From Heterocephalus glaber (Eukaryota > Chordata > Mammalia > Rodentia > Bathyergidae), in the NCBI RefSeq assembly GCF_000247695.1, contig NW_004624795.1, positions 7,347,332-7,411,331 of the forward strand: DNA of 64,000 bases, written 5' to 3'. Below, piece after piece: positions 1 to 11,609 of this stretch. The notes beneath the pieces were generated by a model, which saw only the letters and a program-made list of their open reading frames with translations, had not been told where the DNA came from and ran no database searches. Made by a program: the position numbers and the translations under genes. Numbering within the stretch: the stretch's first letter is position 1; the number at the start of each line of letters is the position of its first letter.

Positions 1-1200
1 AAATAGGACACACATGTGTAAATACTGAATAGTTTCTCTAGTGTGAGAAACTGAAAGTGTAAATAAGGATTAAAATGAATAATTGATAATTTGCAATAGG
101 AAAAAGGCCCAAAGGGGTAGGGGTGGTGGGAGGGGAAGGGGAAAGGAAAGAAGCAAAAGGAAAAATTATGAGACAAGAAAAAAAATGGAAACGAAGCCTA
201 TGTCAATAGGGAAGGGCAGAGGGGTTGAAGGGCGCACAGGTAATGGGGAAAAAAATAAGAACCAAGATACATCATGTACAGGTGCAAGCACCCAATGATA
301 AATGTAAATGTATTGTTTATCTAAAATGTAACAATACAAGAATTTAAGGACAAAAAAAAGAAAACCTCCAAAATCTATGGCTTGTAAATACTACAATGCA
401 CCAGGTCTTTACTGAGTGCCGGGTCCAGTTTAGGTCCTGGGGGTGGACAGAAACAAGACATGGGCTGGTTCTCCAGGCACAAGCAGCCTTTTCATTTTTT
501 CTTTGCAGACCCCCACCTGGGGAAGAAGGCCCTTGCAACTCTGGCTGCCAGGAAGCCAGCTGTCCTCCATTTTTTAAGGCAGGGCTGCCGGGGGTCTCTG
601 TTAAACTTGCGACTGAGCCACCAGACTGAGGAGAGCAGCGGCCTGGTGGATTCATGCTGGGTTTTATTCTGAAAGCTGGGCAGAGGCACAAGCTGACACT
701 GCTGGCAAAATAAAAGCTCCCCTTGGCACCCTGGGGAGGCTGGGTTTGTCTCAGGGGACACGACTTGGTTGACAGGACAGATTATATGGGGTGTGTTGTT
801 ATTTGAGTGAGTGTAACGCATTTGGAGCTCAAGGCAGAAGGTGGGTGTTATAAGTCAGGAGATATCAAAGTAAATGAACTGGGTCAGACCACCCTGCTCT
901 GTGGTTAAAGGTGAAAAGGGGATGACAAACTTAGATTCTCCCTTAAACAATCATTTACTGCCATCCGCAAAGGGTTTATCCTCCCCACTCCCAACCTGAG
1001 GCCACGTTCTCTACAAGAAATTTCTGCAACATGGTATAAGGATTGGAGAGAGGAACCTGTCTTCACAGCACCCATGATCAAAAGTAATGCAGAGATAGAG
1101 CACCCCTTGAGAAAGGCAGTAGAAGAAAGACACCCCATATCGTTGAAGGGCAAGATAGTGCCGGGTGTTTGACACACACACATCATCTCCTTTAATTCAC
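1..1200. other. Unassigned intronic sequence
   Basis: Purine-rich 90-230 (G/A tract), otherwise nothing recognised. A short MIR-like piece may lie at 1155-1205 (tttaattcacacagaagccc). Confidence 0.5.
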
Positions 1201-1207
1201 ACAGAAG

Positions 1208-1366
1208 CCCAGTGGTTTCCCAACTGAGCACGCTGACTATACATCTGGACATGTCCCTCCCTCCCTCGGACCTACTGAACCCAACTCTGGGAAAACACAA
1301 GAAATTGGTATTTTTAACCATCACTTCAGGGGCTTCCAATGATCCAGCATGTTTGAAAAACACTTC
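1208..1366. mobile_element. MER5-like hAT DNA transposon fragment
   Basis: agtggtttcccaactgagca, tcggacctactgaacccaac, tgatccagcatgtttgaaaa and aacacttc follow the MER5A layout, whose ends are ...ggttctcaa and ttgagaaccactg. The 173-codon minus-strand ORF across here (905-1426) is therefore chance. Confidence 0.55.
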
Positions 1367-1554
1367 ATTAAACTGCATTTCATCGTCTCCAATTTCTAGA
1401 TGTGGAGATGGGGCTTCGCCTGACATCTGCTGCTAAACCCTTTGGCTTCACGAGGCCTCCTTGGGAATGACAGGTCCAATTACCTCTGAGATGAGAAGGC
1501 CTGCAATGCATGCCTGCTGTGCATATCAGCTCCCTAGAGCTTGGTGATCAGTGT

Positions 1555-1775
1555 GGTGGACAGGACCGAGCCCTGGGACTGCAGTCCGAGGACTTGAGCT
1601 ACAGCTCTGCAGGTTATTAGTTCTGTGACACTGGGTGAGCTACTAAAGCTCTCCTGGTCAGTTTTTTCACCTGTAAAATGGCAATAAAATACTTTGTCCA
1701 ACCACCTCTAGATTCACTGTGTGGATGGAATGAGATAATGGCCGTGAAAGAGTTTTGGACATGGTAAAGCCCCCT
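1555..1775 (+). mobile_element. MIR SINE
   Basis: gtgacactgggtgagctact, ttcacctgtaaaatggcaat and atggaatgagataatggccg follow MIR order. Confidence 0.72.
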
Positions 1776-2089
1776 AAGAGGTCGTCATATTATTGAGACC
1801 TGATGAAGTCTATGTCCATTTATTTGTGTTTCTTTTTTATGTGCACTGCATGAAGCTCTGAACCTTTCTTTTCACCTCTGGATCACTTCTCATTGTGCCG
1901 TCCACGTGAAGACAAGACATTCACAGTTATTGACAGATTAAATAAAGCAGGAATAGTGCTCCACTTCAAAGGCTGCTGCTCAGTGTAAGAAACTCCAAAG
2001 TCATCCGACCGTGTGTTCGCAAACTCCTCATAGGTGACGCCAAGTGCTCCTCTGGATTGATCTGGGTAACTGAGTATGAACCAGGCTCC

Positions 2090-2220
2090 CCCTAGCGAGA
2101 TCAAGGGCTGCCCGCGCCATGTGAGCGCGCGCTCTGGTGGCTGAGACTATCAGCGCACCTCAACCGCCCCTTCGGCTGCAACCCCTCTTTCTGTTTATCA
2201 GTGGGGCGCCGGTGACCTGC
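2090..2220. other. CpG-dense patch with a 12-bp palindrome
   Basis: About ten CpG in some 115 bases, against a very CpG-poor surrounding intron. gagcgcgcgctc at 2123-2134 is a perfect palindrome. No repeat or gene family was recognised. Confidence 0.7.
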
Positions 2221-3133
2221 TGTAAAGGATGGTCCTGAGCTCAGAATGACCCCGAGTGTCCTGGGGCACTAAATGCCAATCTTGCCCCCAAGTCACTGTG
2301 GCCACCTAACATGCCCACTCATTCCCAAATGCCCCACGGGACATGGCCTGGAGGTCTGGGGGAGCAAAGGAGCCTTTTGGGAACAGGCTTTAGAAAAGGA
2401 GAATTTGAACAATACATGGAAAGCGCTGGCCCTCAGGATTAATTTGCTCACCATGAGCCTGGCACTCTTAGTCATGCCAACCTGCCCCCTGCATAGTGTG
2501 GCTCACTCAGGTGCTCTCTAAGAGTTTGTGAAGAGAGGAAATTGATTCTTTGATTAATTATTTCTCAGGCTTCCAAGAAGGGTTTATGATGCCTTAAAAT
2601 ATTAAAGAGAGTAAGCTGAAAATAATGAAATAAAATCTCATTAGAAGGAGCCGAGAAAAAGATGTACAGGCTCCTGGGATGGGACGTTTAGGTGGATTGG
2701 GCTTTTCTTGCTTCTGAGTTCCACCCTGAACCTTGAATTCCTTCCTGCAGAAGTTACAGAGCTGGAGCCACTCAACTGCGCCTTTTAGAGCTCATCTGCA
2801 GATCAAAGGTGAATCAGAGGAGGTTCTCGAGAGGGATGAATTATTTATCAGGGATGTCTCCTTGTGGATTCATCAGCTGAAAATGCCAGTAGATATTCAA
2901 TCTCCAGAAATGTCCTTTACAATTAGGCCAGAGAGGTTTGGGGCACGCACCCAGCTCGGTTAGAGACAGGCAGAGGCATGCTGGTGTGGGGAGTTTATGA
3001 AATGACTGAGATTTCTGGGGGCTGGGATTCTGAGGCAGAAGGCATCCAGATGTAGAGTTGGTTATCTGAGAATCATTTGAGGCCCTCCTTCAGTGTCATC
3101 ATTTGGACAGCAGGGGAAGCCCAGGAAGCAGCT

Positions 3134-3151
3134 GGGGGGGGGGGGGGGGGG
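3134..3151. repeat. Poly-G run, 18 bases
   Basis: An uninterrupted run of 18 G between GCT and AGGAGC. Confidence 0.98.
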
Positions 3152-3884
3152 AGGAGCACTCACCCAGGTGTCACTGTGTCTTCTGGATAAAGAAAACAAA
3201 CAACCCCAGGTCCAGCCCTAGTGTCTTCTCCTGCCTCTGGGTCAGCCACTCTGTTATTGATGCTAATGACCCATGTAATGGCCCGGCAAGAAGGGTGTCA
3301 AATCTGCAAAGGGTAGCTTTTACAGGCACCACACATCACTGAGCCTTGCAGTCAAATGCAGAGAGGCCCAGATCATTGAAGGACTTGGGAAAATGGATGA
3401 TAAAACACAATTTAATGTGGGCAAATGTGGACTAATATGATTTGGAACAAACAATCAGAAGGAGGAACAGCTGCTAAATGAATGGGTTTGCATGCTGGTG
3501 ACCAAGAACTAGAGATTGCCTGAGTAGCAGCCAAACAGTCAACAGAGGAGGCTGGAGAGACTGCGAACAGAGCCCCAGAGAAAAGTAGAGCGGCCAGGTT
3601 AACCTTCACCTTCCAGGTGCCCAGTATTCCAGCAACAGGGATTGGCTGCTGCTTCCTGGGCTTCCTTGCCAGCTTCTCTGTTCAACTTCCTGTTGTCAAG
3701 TTGTGTAGGATAAAAAGGTGCTCCTGACTTTTTTGGAGGTGCCCTAGGGCTTGGACATTGGCCTTTTCGTCTCATGATTTCTTCAGAGAATCTCCATCAG
3801 TCCTTTGACTTTAATTAGCATCCATACCCTGTTGATACCGAAGGTGAAATCTTCTCTTGACCTCTCCCTAGAACCAGGTCAATG

Positions 3885-3992
3885 GGTCTCAAAACTTTTC
3901 ACAATTCAATGCACCTAGAGCATATTTTTAAAAAACCCTCAGCTGATTAAGTCAGTCAATGCATAACTAAGTTTGAGAAGCACTGCTCTACA
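3885..3992. mobile_element. hAT-type MITE, about 108 bp
   Basis: caatgggtctcaaaactttt at the left and aagtttgagaagcactgctc at the right are near-perfect inverted ends (cagtgcttctcaaactt when reversed), as in MER5/Charlie-type elements. Confidence 0.62.
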
Positions 3993-3999
3993 TGTCTCT

Positions 4000-4385
4000 G
4001 ACTTCATTTTGTATTATTCTCTTCTTTTCTGTTAGGCCCAGCTATTCTGGTGTGAAATACACCAAGCTCATTCCCATCTTTGGAATTTTGCACCGTTTCA
4101 TCTGCCTAAAACGTGCTTTCCTCGATCTTCACAGGATTCACTAGCCTGGACATTTAGAACACATCACAAATGTAATCTTCCTTAGTTATCCAGGAGGTGT
4201 CATTTACCACCATTTAGAATTTTCTTATTTACTTGTTACCTATCAACCCCCACTAGAATGTTAATTCTATCACATGGAATTATTGTCTATATTGATCACT
4301 GGTGAATTTTCAGTGTTCATTGTGGAGTTTGGCACATCACAAATGCCTAATATATTTGTGTTGAATGAATGAGTGAATTTTGTCA
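4000..4385 (+). mobile_element. L2 3' end
   Basis: ttcatctgcctaaaacgtgc, ccactagaatgttaattcta, cacatcacaaatgcctaata and a terminal tgttgaatgaatgagtga follow L2 order. Confidence 0.72.
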
Positions 4386-4680
4386 ATGAAGACAGTGAGG
4401 CTCAGGGAAACTGGATTAGGATTTTGTGGTGTGTGGTGGCTGAACTCTATGGCCTGTCCTAGTAGTTTCCAGAACAAAGTTTTTTTTTGTCAATCTAAGG
4501 TGAAATGAGGAAAAAGAGCTCATTATAGTTCTATCAAATATAAGCAACTTGTTATATTTATGAGATCATTTCTTTCCTACTTTTTTCTATTAAATAAGTT
4601 TGCTTTTATAAAATGATATTGGTAATATTGTACAAGTTATTTCTAGGTTTATTTCAATATTCTTGACAAAATGAATCCAA

Positions 4681-5092
4681 TGTTATGGTTTAGATTTACA
4701 ATATCCCCCAAAAGTTTCATGTATTTGTTAGATGATTGGATCATGGGAGCACTATGCTCATCAATGGATTCATCAATAGATTCATTTATTGATGAGTTTC
4801 ATCAAAATAAGGTGCTGTTAGGAAGTGGGGTCTGGTTAGAAGTGGGTCACTGGAGGTGTGACCTGCAAGGGTGTATTCTTGTTTCAGTTCCTCCCTTCCT
4901 TCTCTCTACTTCCCAGCCACTATGGGGTGAGGAGCCTTCCTCCATCATGCCCTTCTGCCATGCAGTTTCTGCCTTAGAGCCAGATTACCATGGACTGAAC
5001 CCACTGAAACCATGAGTCAAAATAAACCTCGCCCCCTTTAAGTTTCCGGTGTCAAGTATTGTGTCTTGACAGTGGAAAAGTTGACTAAAACA
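4681..5092 (+). mobile_element. Solitary LTR-like element (MaLR/ERVL-type), copy 1
   Basis: It starts tgttatggtttag and ends gactaaaaca, the TG...CA ends of an LTR, and contains atcccccaaaagtttcatg, gaccatgagtcaaaataaac-type 3' sequence with AATAAA at 5021, and tttaagtttccggtgtcaag. The same family recurs at 22060, 26526 and 29384 (plus) and 10282 and 61046 (minus). No internal retroviral sequence is present. Confidence 0.78.
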
Positions 5093-5127
5093 CCTAATAA
5101 TGTTCCTAATTTTTTTCTAAAAAAATT

Positions 5128-5570
5128 GTGATTGTGGTCTCTAACTTCAAAGAATACTGCAATGACCTTACCCTACTAGTAGTCACACTTCTGTGTAATT
5201 CCCTGTCATGTAGAATACAGTTGAATGATAAAGCAATAGGATATTGTGAAAATGATGGTGTGCAGACTTTCAAGGCAACATCATCACTGCAACATCCTTC
5301 TTATGCTCACTTGGACTGCTTGCTTTGGGGAAAGACAGCTATGGTATCATGAAGACACACAAGCAACCCCATGAAGAAGTGTATGAGGGAGGAACTGAGA
5401 TCTCCAGCCACCAGCCAGCACTGACCCACTCCAGCCATGCCTTTAGATGACAGCAGCCCCACATGATCGCACACTGCCACCACTTGCAACAACTCCCAGA
5501 TAATTCACTCCCAGATTCCTGATCTCTGCAAACTACATAGGATAATAAATTTTGGTTGGTTTAGTTTTGT
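5128..5570 (+). mobile_element. MLT1-type MaLR LTR, diverged
   Basis: aagcaaccccatgaagaagt, gaggaactgagatctccagc, cagccagcactgacc and tagatgacagcagccccaca, then ataataaattttggttggtt, are the ordered landmarks of mammal-wide MLT1 LTRs. It follows the 4681-5092 LTR directly. Confidence 0.68.
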
Positions 5571-5584
5571 TGTAATGCATGTTC

Positions 5585-5885
5585 CTCATTATCAGCATTT
5601 TTACTTTACATCTTATTCTTGGGACTGTATCATGTCATTCCTCCATGACTTTGCAATACCATATTCTCTGCCTGAAGTTTATCTCTTCCCCTGTCTATGT
5701 GCAGAACTACTCTTTCTTCTAAACCCGGTATAAGTATCTCTTCCTCTGTGATACATTTCCTGACCATCCTTTCTTCTTTTGACTCTTTATTCTCTTCTCT
5801 ATTAGAGCACTTATCACACATACTTAATTCATTATTTACACATCCATCTCCCCTGTCAGCCCCAGTCATAGCAAGCACTTACTTG
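5585..5885 (+). mobile_element. L2 fragment
   Basis: tttcctgaccatcctttctt and tagagcacttatcacacata match the L2 3' region. It runs directly into a reversed MIR. Confidence 0.6.
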
Positions 5886-6108
5886 GCTTTTTCTCTGGAC
5901 CAGGCATTGTCCTAACACTTTTCTGTATATTGACTTGTGACCCTCCCAACAGGTCTATGAAGCGGGTGCTTTTGTCATCTCTGTTTTTTAGCAGAGGAAA
6001 CTGAGGCCAAGAAAGGTTAAGCATGTGGTAGGGGTTAAGAGCCAGGATTCAAACCTGGGCACTTTGGCTCCCGAGGCTGTGCTCTTAAGCACACCAAGCT
6101 ACCCCTGC
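5886..6108 (-). mobile_element. MIR SINE, nearly full length, reverse
   Basis: gaccaggcattgtcctaaca, tagcagaggaaactgaggcc, gattcaaacctgggcacttt and gctgtgctcttaagcac are the complement of MIR including its B-box region. Confidence 0.85.
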
Positions 6109-6227
6109 TATGAAGAGAAATCCCCTCATGGAGAAGGACCCACACTCACTGATGCCAGTCTCCTCTCCTCTGTAGCCACTGGAGTTTTTAGAACAAGGGA
6201 AACTTGCAACCAAAGTAACAACAGCTA

Positions 6228-6420
6228 TTTACTCTCCACACTATAGATTCTGTGCTGGGGACTTTACAAAGCAGATATTTCTTAAATCCCCTTTAATGAG
6301 TGAGAACCCTAGGGCTTAGGGAGGCAGAGTAACTTCCTATAAGCCTCCTAGTGCCAGAAACCTCCAGAGGATCAGAACTCCAGCCAGGGTCATCTGATTC
6401 CAAAAGTCAATCTCTTTCCA
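6228..6420 (-). mobile_element. MIR SINE, reverse, diverged
   Basis: tgtgctggggactttacaaa, agggaggcagagtaacttcc and agccagggtcatctgattcc match reversed MIR. Confidence 0.6.
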
Positions 6421-6755
6421 CCCCATCAAAACACCCACAGTAGTCTTTGAATGGATGGATGGATGAATATATGATGGAATGTCAGCTGATGTAAAAATGG
6501 CAAGAGAGAAAGGTGGATGACCCATGTACAGTTTCTTCTACTTGGAGATAAGCACAATTTGGAGTAACAATGGCTTTACTGAGACACAGGGACATGACAT
6601 CAGAGGAAGGGGAACACTGGTTCTGTGGTGGACACATTTTATTCTATATTACCCACTGATTGCCATTGATAGTTTGCAGCATACAGGCTGATCTTTGCTG
6701 TACACTCTGAGCTGTCCCCACCTTCTGTACATCCCATAGTCTTAAAGAATATACC

Positions 6756-6830
6756 TGCTACCCTTCCTCCCTCCTCCCCTCTCTTCCTTTTTTTCCCTCC
6801 TTTCCTCCCTTTCTCCCTCCCTCTGAGCCT
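6756..6830. repeat. Pyrimidine-rich TTCC/CCCT tract
   Basis: About 75 bases almost wholly of C and T just left of the L1 3' end. Confidence 0.92.
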
Positions 6831-6844
6831 TCCTACTACATCAT

Positions 6845-8530
6845 TTTAAATGATTTTAAGTTGCCAAATAGAAATTGTATATATACTTTATGTACATGGT
6901 TTGAAATACCTATACACTGTGAAATAACTAAATTGACCTAATTAACACCTATTCTTCACATCCTTATTTTTCATGGTGAGAACTTAAAATCTACTCTCAG
7001 AAATTTTCAAAAATACAATATGTTGTTATCAGTTGTGGTCACCATGTTGTGTAATAGATCTCTTGATCTTATCCCTCCTGTTTAACTGAAATTTTGTATA
7101 ATTTCACCAAGATTTCTCCAGTCCTCTACCCATCCCCTAGCTTCCAGGAACTACTATTTTACTTTTTATGAATTACTTCAGTGAGTTAAACATTTTTAGA
7201 TTCTCCATGTATTAAGATCACTCAGAATTCCTTTCTTGGTTCCTGGATTATTTCATTTAATGTAATATTAGTCCTCCAGGTTCATGAGGTTGCTGAAGAT
7301 GACAGGATTTCCTTAATTTTTAAGCAAGAATAATTTCTGGCTTAATATGTATATCTTTCCTCTGAAAATATCACCTTTCTTTTTTCTATATCTTGGTTAT
7401 TGTAAATAATGCTGCAATAGACATGGGAGTACAAATGTCTCCTTGATACACTGATATAACTTCTTTTGAGTATATACCCAGTAGTGGGATTGCTGGATCA
7501 TATGGTAGTTCTGTTTTTAATTCTGTGAAGAACCTCCATACTGTTTTCCATAATAACTATGTTAATTTCTTCCCCAACAGTGTGTCAGAGTTCCCTCTAC
7601 CAACATTCTTACTAACATTCGTTTTTTCTCTCTCCCCACCACTCCCTCACAAGTCTTGACACTCCCTCCTTCCTTTCCTCCTTCCCTCTCCCTCCTCTTT
7701 CTTTCTCTCCTCCACCCTTTCTCCCTCTTCTTTCTTTCTTCCCCTCTCTCTTTTATTCTTTCTCTCCTCCTTTCTTGCTTTTTGAGGCAGAGTTTTGCTA
7801 TGTAGCCCAGGCTCACCTTGAACTCTTGATCTTCCTGCCTCAGGTTCCTGGGCACTGGAATTACGGCATGTGCCACCATACCTAGCTACTTTTCATCTTT
7901 TAGATGGTAGTCATTCTAATCACTGTGAGGTGCTATCTCATTATGGTTTTCATTTCCATTTCTCTGATGATTGGTGATGCTGGACATTTTTCCATATACC
8001 TCTTGGTTATTTGGTATCTTTTGAGAAAAGTCTATTCAGGTCCTTTTGACCACTTTTGAGTTGGATTATTTATTTTCTTACTTTTGGGTTGTTTGAATTC
8101 CTTATGTATTTTAGGTACCAGCTTCTTTTCAGATGTATGGCTAGCAACATTTTCTCCCATTCTGTAGGTTGTCTATTCACTCTTTTGATTGTTCCCTTGG
8201 CTTTGCAGATAGTTTTGGTCGGCTGTAATCATATTTGTCTAGGTTTGTTTTTCTTGCTTCTAATTCTAATTTTATATCTAAAAAAAATTGCCTAGACCAA
8301 TGTCATAAACTTTTCCTCTTATTTTTTCTTGCAGTAGTCTTACTGTTTCAGGCCTTTCCTACATTTCAGTCTTTAATACATTTTGAGTTGCTCTTTGTCC
8401 ATGTTATGAGACAAAGGCTGGGGGTCCTCCTTCTGCATATGCATCTAATTGTCCCTTCCCCATTGTGTGTTCTTGGCAGAGGTGACACCCTTGCTTTCAA
8501 ACTGGCCTTAGTCAATTTCAGATATTGCTA
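6845..8530 (-). mobile_element. Old L1 (L1M-type) 3' UTR and end of ORF2, interrupted by B1
   Basis: The plus strand is antisense to a LINE-1. It shows the 3'-UTR motif atacctatacactgtgaaat, then gtaaataatgctgcaataga, gtatatacccagtagtggga, and from 7895 the ORF2-end stretch with tgaggtgctatctcattatg and ttctcccattctgtaggttg. Many indels show great age. A B1 with its purine tract splits it at 7621-7895. A 5'-truncated copy with no coding potential. Confidence 0.85.
7621..7895 (-). mobile_element. B1 SINE with long expanded purine-rich tail
   Basis: 7783-7895 is the complement of a B1 monomer: ttttgaggcagagttttgct, tagcccaggctcacc, cttcctgcctcaggttcc and ggcatgtgccaccatacct. On its 3' side (left here) about 160 bases of pure C/T sequence form a GAAA/GGAA-type tail on the minus strand. 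The compound interrupts an old L1: the sequence before 7620 and after 7895 are adjacent parts of that L1. Confidence 0.85.
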
Positions 8531-8553
8531 ACAACAACAACAACAACAACAAC
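8530..8553. repeat. (AAC)8 microsatellite
   Basis: Eight AAC units just after the L1 end, followed by an imperfect ACC-rich stretch. Confidence 0.95.
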
Positions 8554-8924
8554 CAAAGCCACCACCACCCCCACGGCACCAGCAACAATAAAAATGACAG
8601 CCAACAGGAATGGTCATAAGATGTGCGGCTCTCGATGTGGAAGAAACTTGATGTGACAGTGTGTATTTCTGTGTGTTTTGGCTCTGGAGAGTGGCTTAGT
8701 AAACCGTACGTGTGGTCTTGATTTTAACCTGTGTGCAGGGGTAGCTGTGAAATATGAGCTTGTGAAGAGAGAAGAATGGATGTGATGGAGAAAGCGTCAC
8801 ACGAGAGCGAGACTGTCCCATCACTTACGTGGAAGATCCACCCAGGAATAACTAAACTCTTTGCACCTCTGTCTTTTCATCAGTAAAGCTGGGTACTGAC
8901 ATGTATTTCTGTCTTTTTGTGAAG

Positions 8925-9390
8925 ATCTAACATAGGTGACACCTGACCTGATGTCCCATTCTTCTCCGAGCTCCCTCCCCAGTGCACACCCTCTCTGGCT
9001 GCGCGTGTTTCACTGCTGTTTCTCAAATGCATCAGGCAAGTGCCTGCCTCATGGCTCCACTCCATACCAGCTCCTCCCTCTTTGTCAGACACTTCTCTTC
9101 TGGACGTCCTTTGCCTCTTGACTCCCAAGGAACTCTCTCCATGAGGACCACCCTGACTTCTCTAATTTGTTCTCTGCTCAGGGCTACTCCTGAGACCCCT
9201 TGCTTTGCTCCATCTTCTTTCCAAAACAATTATTGTCTCCTTGCATGCCAGATATTGCTTTTACTTATTTATTTATTACCTGTTTTCAACTCATAGAACA
9301 TAAGCCACAGGAGGGCCAAATTTTTTGTTTTATACAATGATGGATCCCCGTAAGTAGCTGTTGAATGAATGAATGAACAAATGTATGCAT
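8925..9390 (+). mobile_element. L2 3' end
   Basis: tctccatgaggaccaccctg, ttatttattacctgttttca, atagaacataagccacagga and gctgttgaatgaatgaatga are classic L2 landmarks in order. The ORFs here are fortuitous. Confidence 0.8.
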
Positions 9391-9399
9391 GAATGGAAT

Positions 9400-9995
9400 C
9401 CTTCAAGGCAGTGCTTGGCATATTGTAGGGACCCAGAAAATGCAGCCATTACGCCATTACGGTGGCAAGCTGGATACCCCCAGGTCACTTCATCTGGGGG
9501 TTGTTAATAATTTAAATACCCCACTTTCACTATTTTCTAGACATAGCTTCCTTCCCCTCCCTTCCATGGCTTCCCCAGTCATTTCTAAGAACTCCAGGGG
9601 GCACAGGTGACCATCTTCTCCTGTTCTCCAGCTGGGACCTGCAGTAGCAGTGGGAACCTGAAGGCACTCAGAGGTGTCCCCGTGCTGCCCCAGTGGCTGC
9701 TGTCTCCTGCAGGCTGCTGCTTCTCTGCCTCCCTTCCAGGCACAGCATATGCTGCCACTTCTGCTGCTTTCCCTGTCCTCCTCCTCTCTCTGTGCTCCCC
9801 ATGCTCTCCACAAACACTTAGGAAACATCCCTTTCCTGCCTTCCGCGGCAATGGATCCTTTTGACCCGGAAGTGAAAAAGTATGTGCTCCAAGACTCTCA
9901 AAGTCCCTGGACAAAACTGTCCCCTCCAGGTTTACTTAGGACCAGTATTCAACACAGAGACAAATCCTGCTCTCTGGTTGTTGCTTTTAGTTTTA
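9400..9995. other. Unassigned intronic sequence, CT-rich
   Basis: C/T-rich and with several overlapping ORFs on both strands but no recognisable protein family. Confidence 0.45.
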
Positions 9996-9999
9996 CATG

Positions 10000-11160
10000 G
10001 TATACTTGACAGGTGGCAATTTTAGAAAGGTAAGGTGTATAACTTGATGTTTTGAAATTTGTGTACACTTTGTGAAATAATCATCATAATCAAGCAATTA
10101 AGGTATCTTTCTCTTCACATAGGTACAGTACCATTATCTTTTTTCATTTTTTTTGAAGTGAAGACATTTACAATCTAACCTCATAGCCAACTTCAGATAA
10201 ATACACAGTCCAGATAGTCATATTACTGTACATTAAATCCCCTGATCTTCTTCATCGTGTGTAACTGAAACTTTGTACCCCTGTCTTAATTACTTTTTTT
10301 GCTGAGACAAAATACTCAACACCCACAAGTTAAAGGAGGAAAGGAAGCAGTGAGAAGTAGCAGAAGCATCAAGCCTGCCTTCCTTCTGTCTCTTTATATT
10401 CCATCAAGGGCTACAAACCAATATGTGCCACTCACACCCAGGGTAGGGCTTCCCTCTTTAGTAAATCCATTCAGCCACACTCAGAACTATGGTAATCCAA
10501 CTAGAGGACTAATCCAGATATCACACACCCTTAATCCATATTCACACACCTTAGATCCAGTTACCTCCAAAAAGCCTCACCTATGAGCACATGAGGCTTT
10601 GAAGGGGAACACTTAGACACAAGCCATAACAATACTTTAACCAACATCTCTTCCTTCCCTCTCCCTGCAGCCTCTGGTAACCATTATTTACTCTCTTGGC
10701 TTCTGCAGGTTTGGTGGTTTTAGATTCCACATATAAGTGAGATCGTGCAATGTTCATTGTTCTGGACTTGCCTTATTTCACTTAGTAAAGTGTCCTACAA
10801 GTTTATTTATATTGTTATAGTAGCAGGGCTTCTTTATTTTTAAGGGCTAATATCCCATTATCTGACTACCTGTCTGTCCTCCATTCCATCCATCTATCTA
10901 TATGTCATCTACCATGATTTCTTTATCCTTTCACCCACTGATGAACACTTACATTATTTCTGTATGTTGGCCATTATGCACATTTCTGCAGTGGGCACAG
11001 GAGAGCGGGCATCTCATCGAGACTCTGATTTCATTGCCTTCAGGTGTATACCCAGAAGTAGGGTTTCAGGATCTTAAATTGATTCTGCTTTTAAGTTTTT
11101 GAAGAACCTCTGTATTCTTTTCCAGCTTGCTTTGAATCAATCTCTCCTTTCAACCAGAGA
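10000..11160 (-). mobile_element. Old L1 (L1M-type) 3' region, interrupted by an LTR-like element
   Basis: Antisense L1 3'-UTR motifs run from gtgtacactttgtgaaataa and gtaactgaaactttgtaccc, stop at 10281, resume at 10632 with accaacatctcttcc, and continue through tagattccacatataagtga and tgatgaacacttacattatt to gaagaacctctgtattcttt. The two halves join exactly in L1 order when 10282-10631 is removed. Confidence 0.84.
10282..10631 (-). mobile_element. LTR-like element (copy 2), inserted in L1
   Basis: On the minus strand it begins TGTTATGGCTTGTG and ends with TAATTAAGACA. The plus strand shows gctgagacaaaatactcaac, agttaaaggaggaaaggaag and acaagccataaca. It splits the L1 at 10000-11160. Its 5-base flanks do not match clearly. 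Confidence 0.76.
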
Positions 11161-11609
11161 CACACACAGCCTACACCCCCTTCCACCCCAGTTCACACAA
11201 ATGCCTGTCTGCCCGGTAGGTGTCCTCATGTTCCCCACACCTGATCTTTGCTTATTTTAATCCAAGATAGCTCTTCCGAGCATGGAAAAACAAAAGCAGT
11301 CATTTTTAAAAAAGCGTCATAGAGGAACCAGATAACTTAATGATTGCATGTTGGTTGACTGCTGTCCTTTTGGAAGGTCCAGTTCTACATGGTAAAGCGG
11401 CTTGCACAATCTGACAGATGGCCCACGGCCACAGGGTATTGCTAATCTTGTTACAGTGAAATCTATCAAGTGCAAAATTCTCCCAAGCAGATGTGAGTAC
11501 CAGTTTCCTCCCCACCTGGGGCTCAATCTTTTCATGAGAGTGTTTTGGGGGGGATTTATAGGAAAACAGTTGCAGGGTGAGGAGAGGATGACTGTTGCTC
11601 GTATTAATT

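Larger units (their letters stand above)
1800..3880. other. Unassigned intronic sequence with CpG patch and poly-G
   Basis: Apart from 2090-2220 and the G run at 3134, no gene or repeat was recognised. Confidence 0.5.

Noticed and set aside
905..1426. 173-codon ORF on the minus strand, the longest in the window
   Set aside because: It covers a MER5-like DNA transposon (1208-1366) read in an arbitrary frame; no recognisable protein domain.
4681..5092. A larger endogenous retrovirus around the LTR-like elements
   Set aside because: No internal gag, pol or env-like coding sequence lies between or next to any of the LTR-like copies; they are solitary.
8530..8553. Direct-repeat array that might suggest CRISPR
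   Set aside because: It is a simple (AAC)n microsatellite; no spaced repeats anywhere in the window, and the genome is mammalian.
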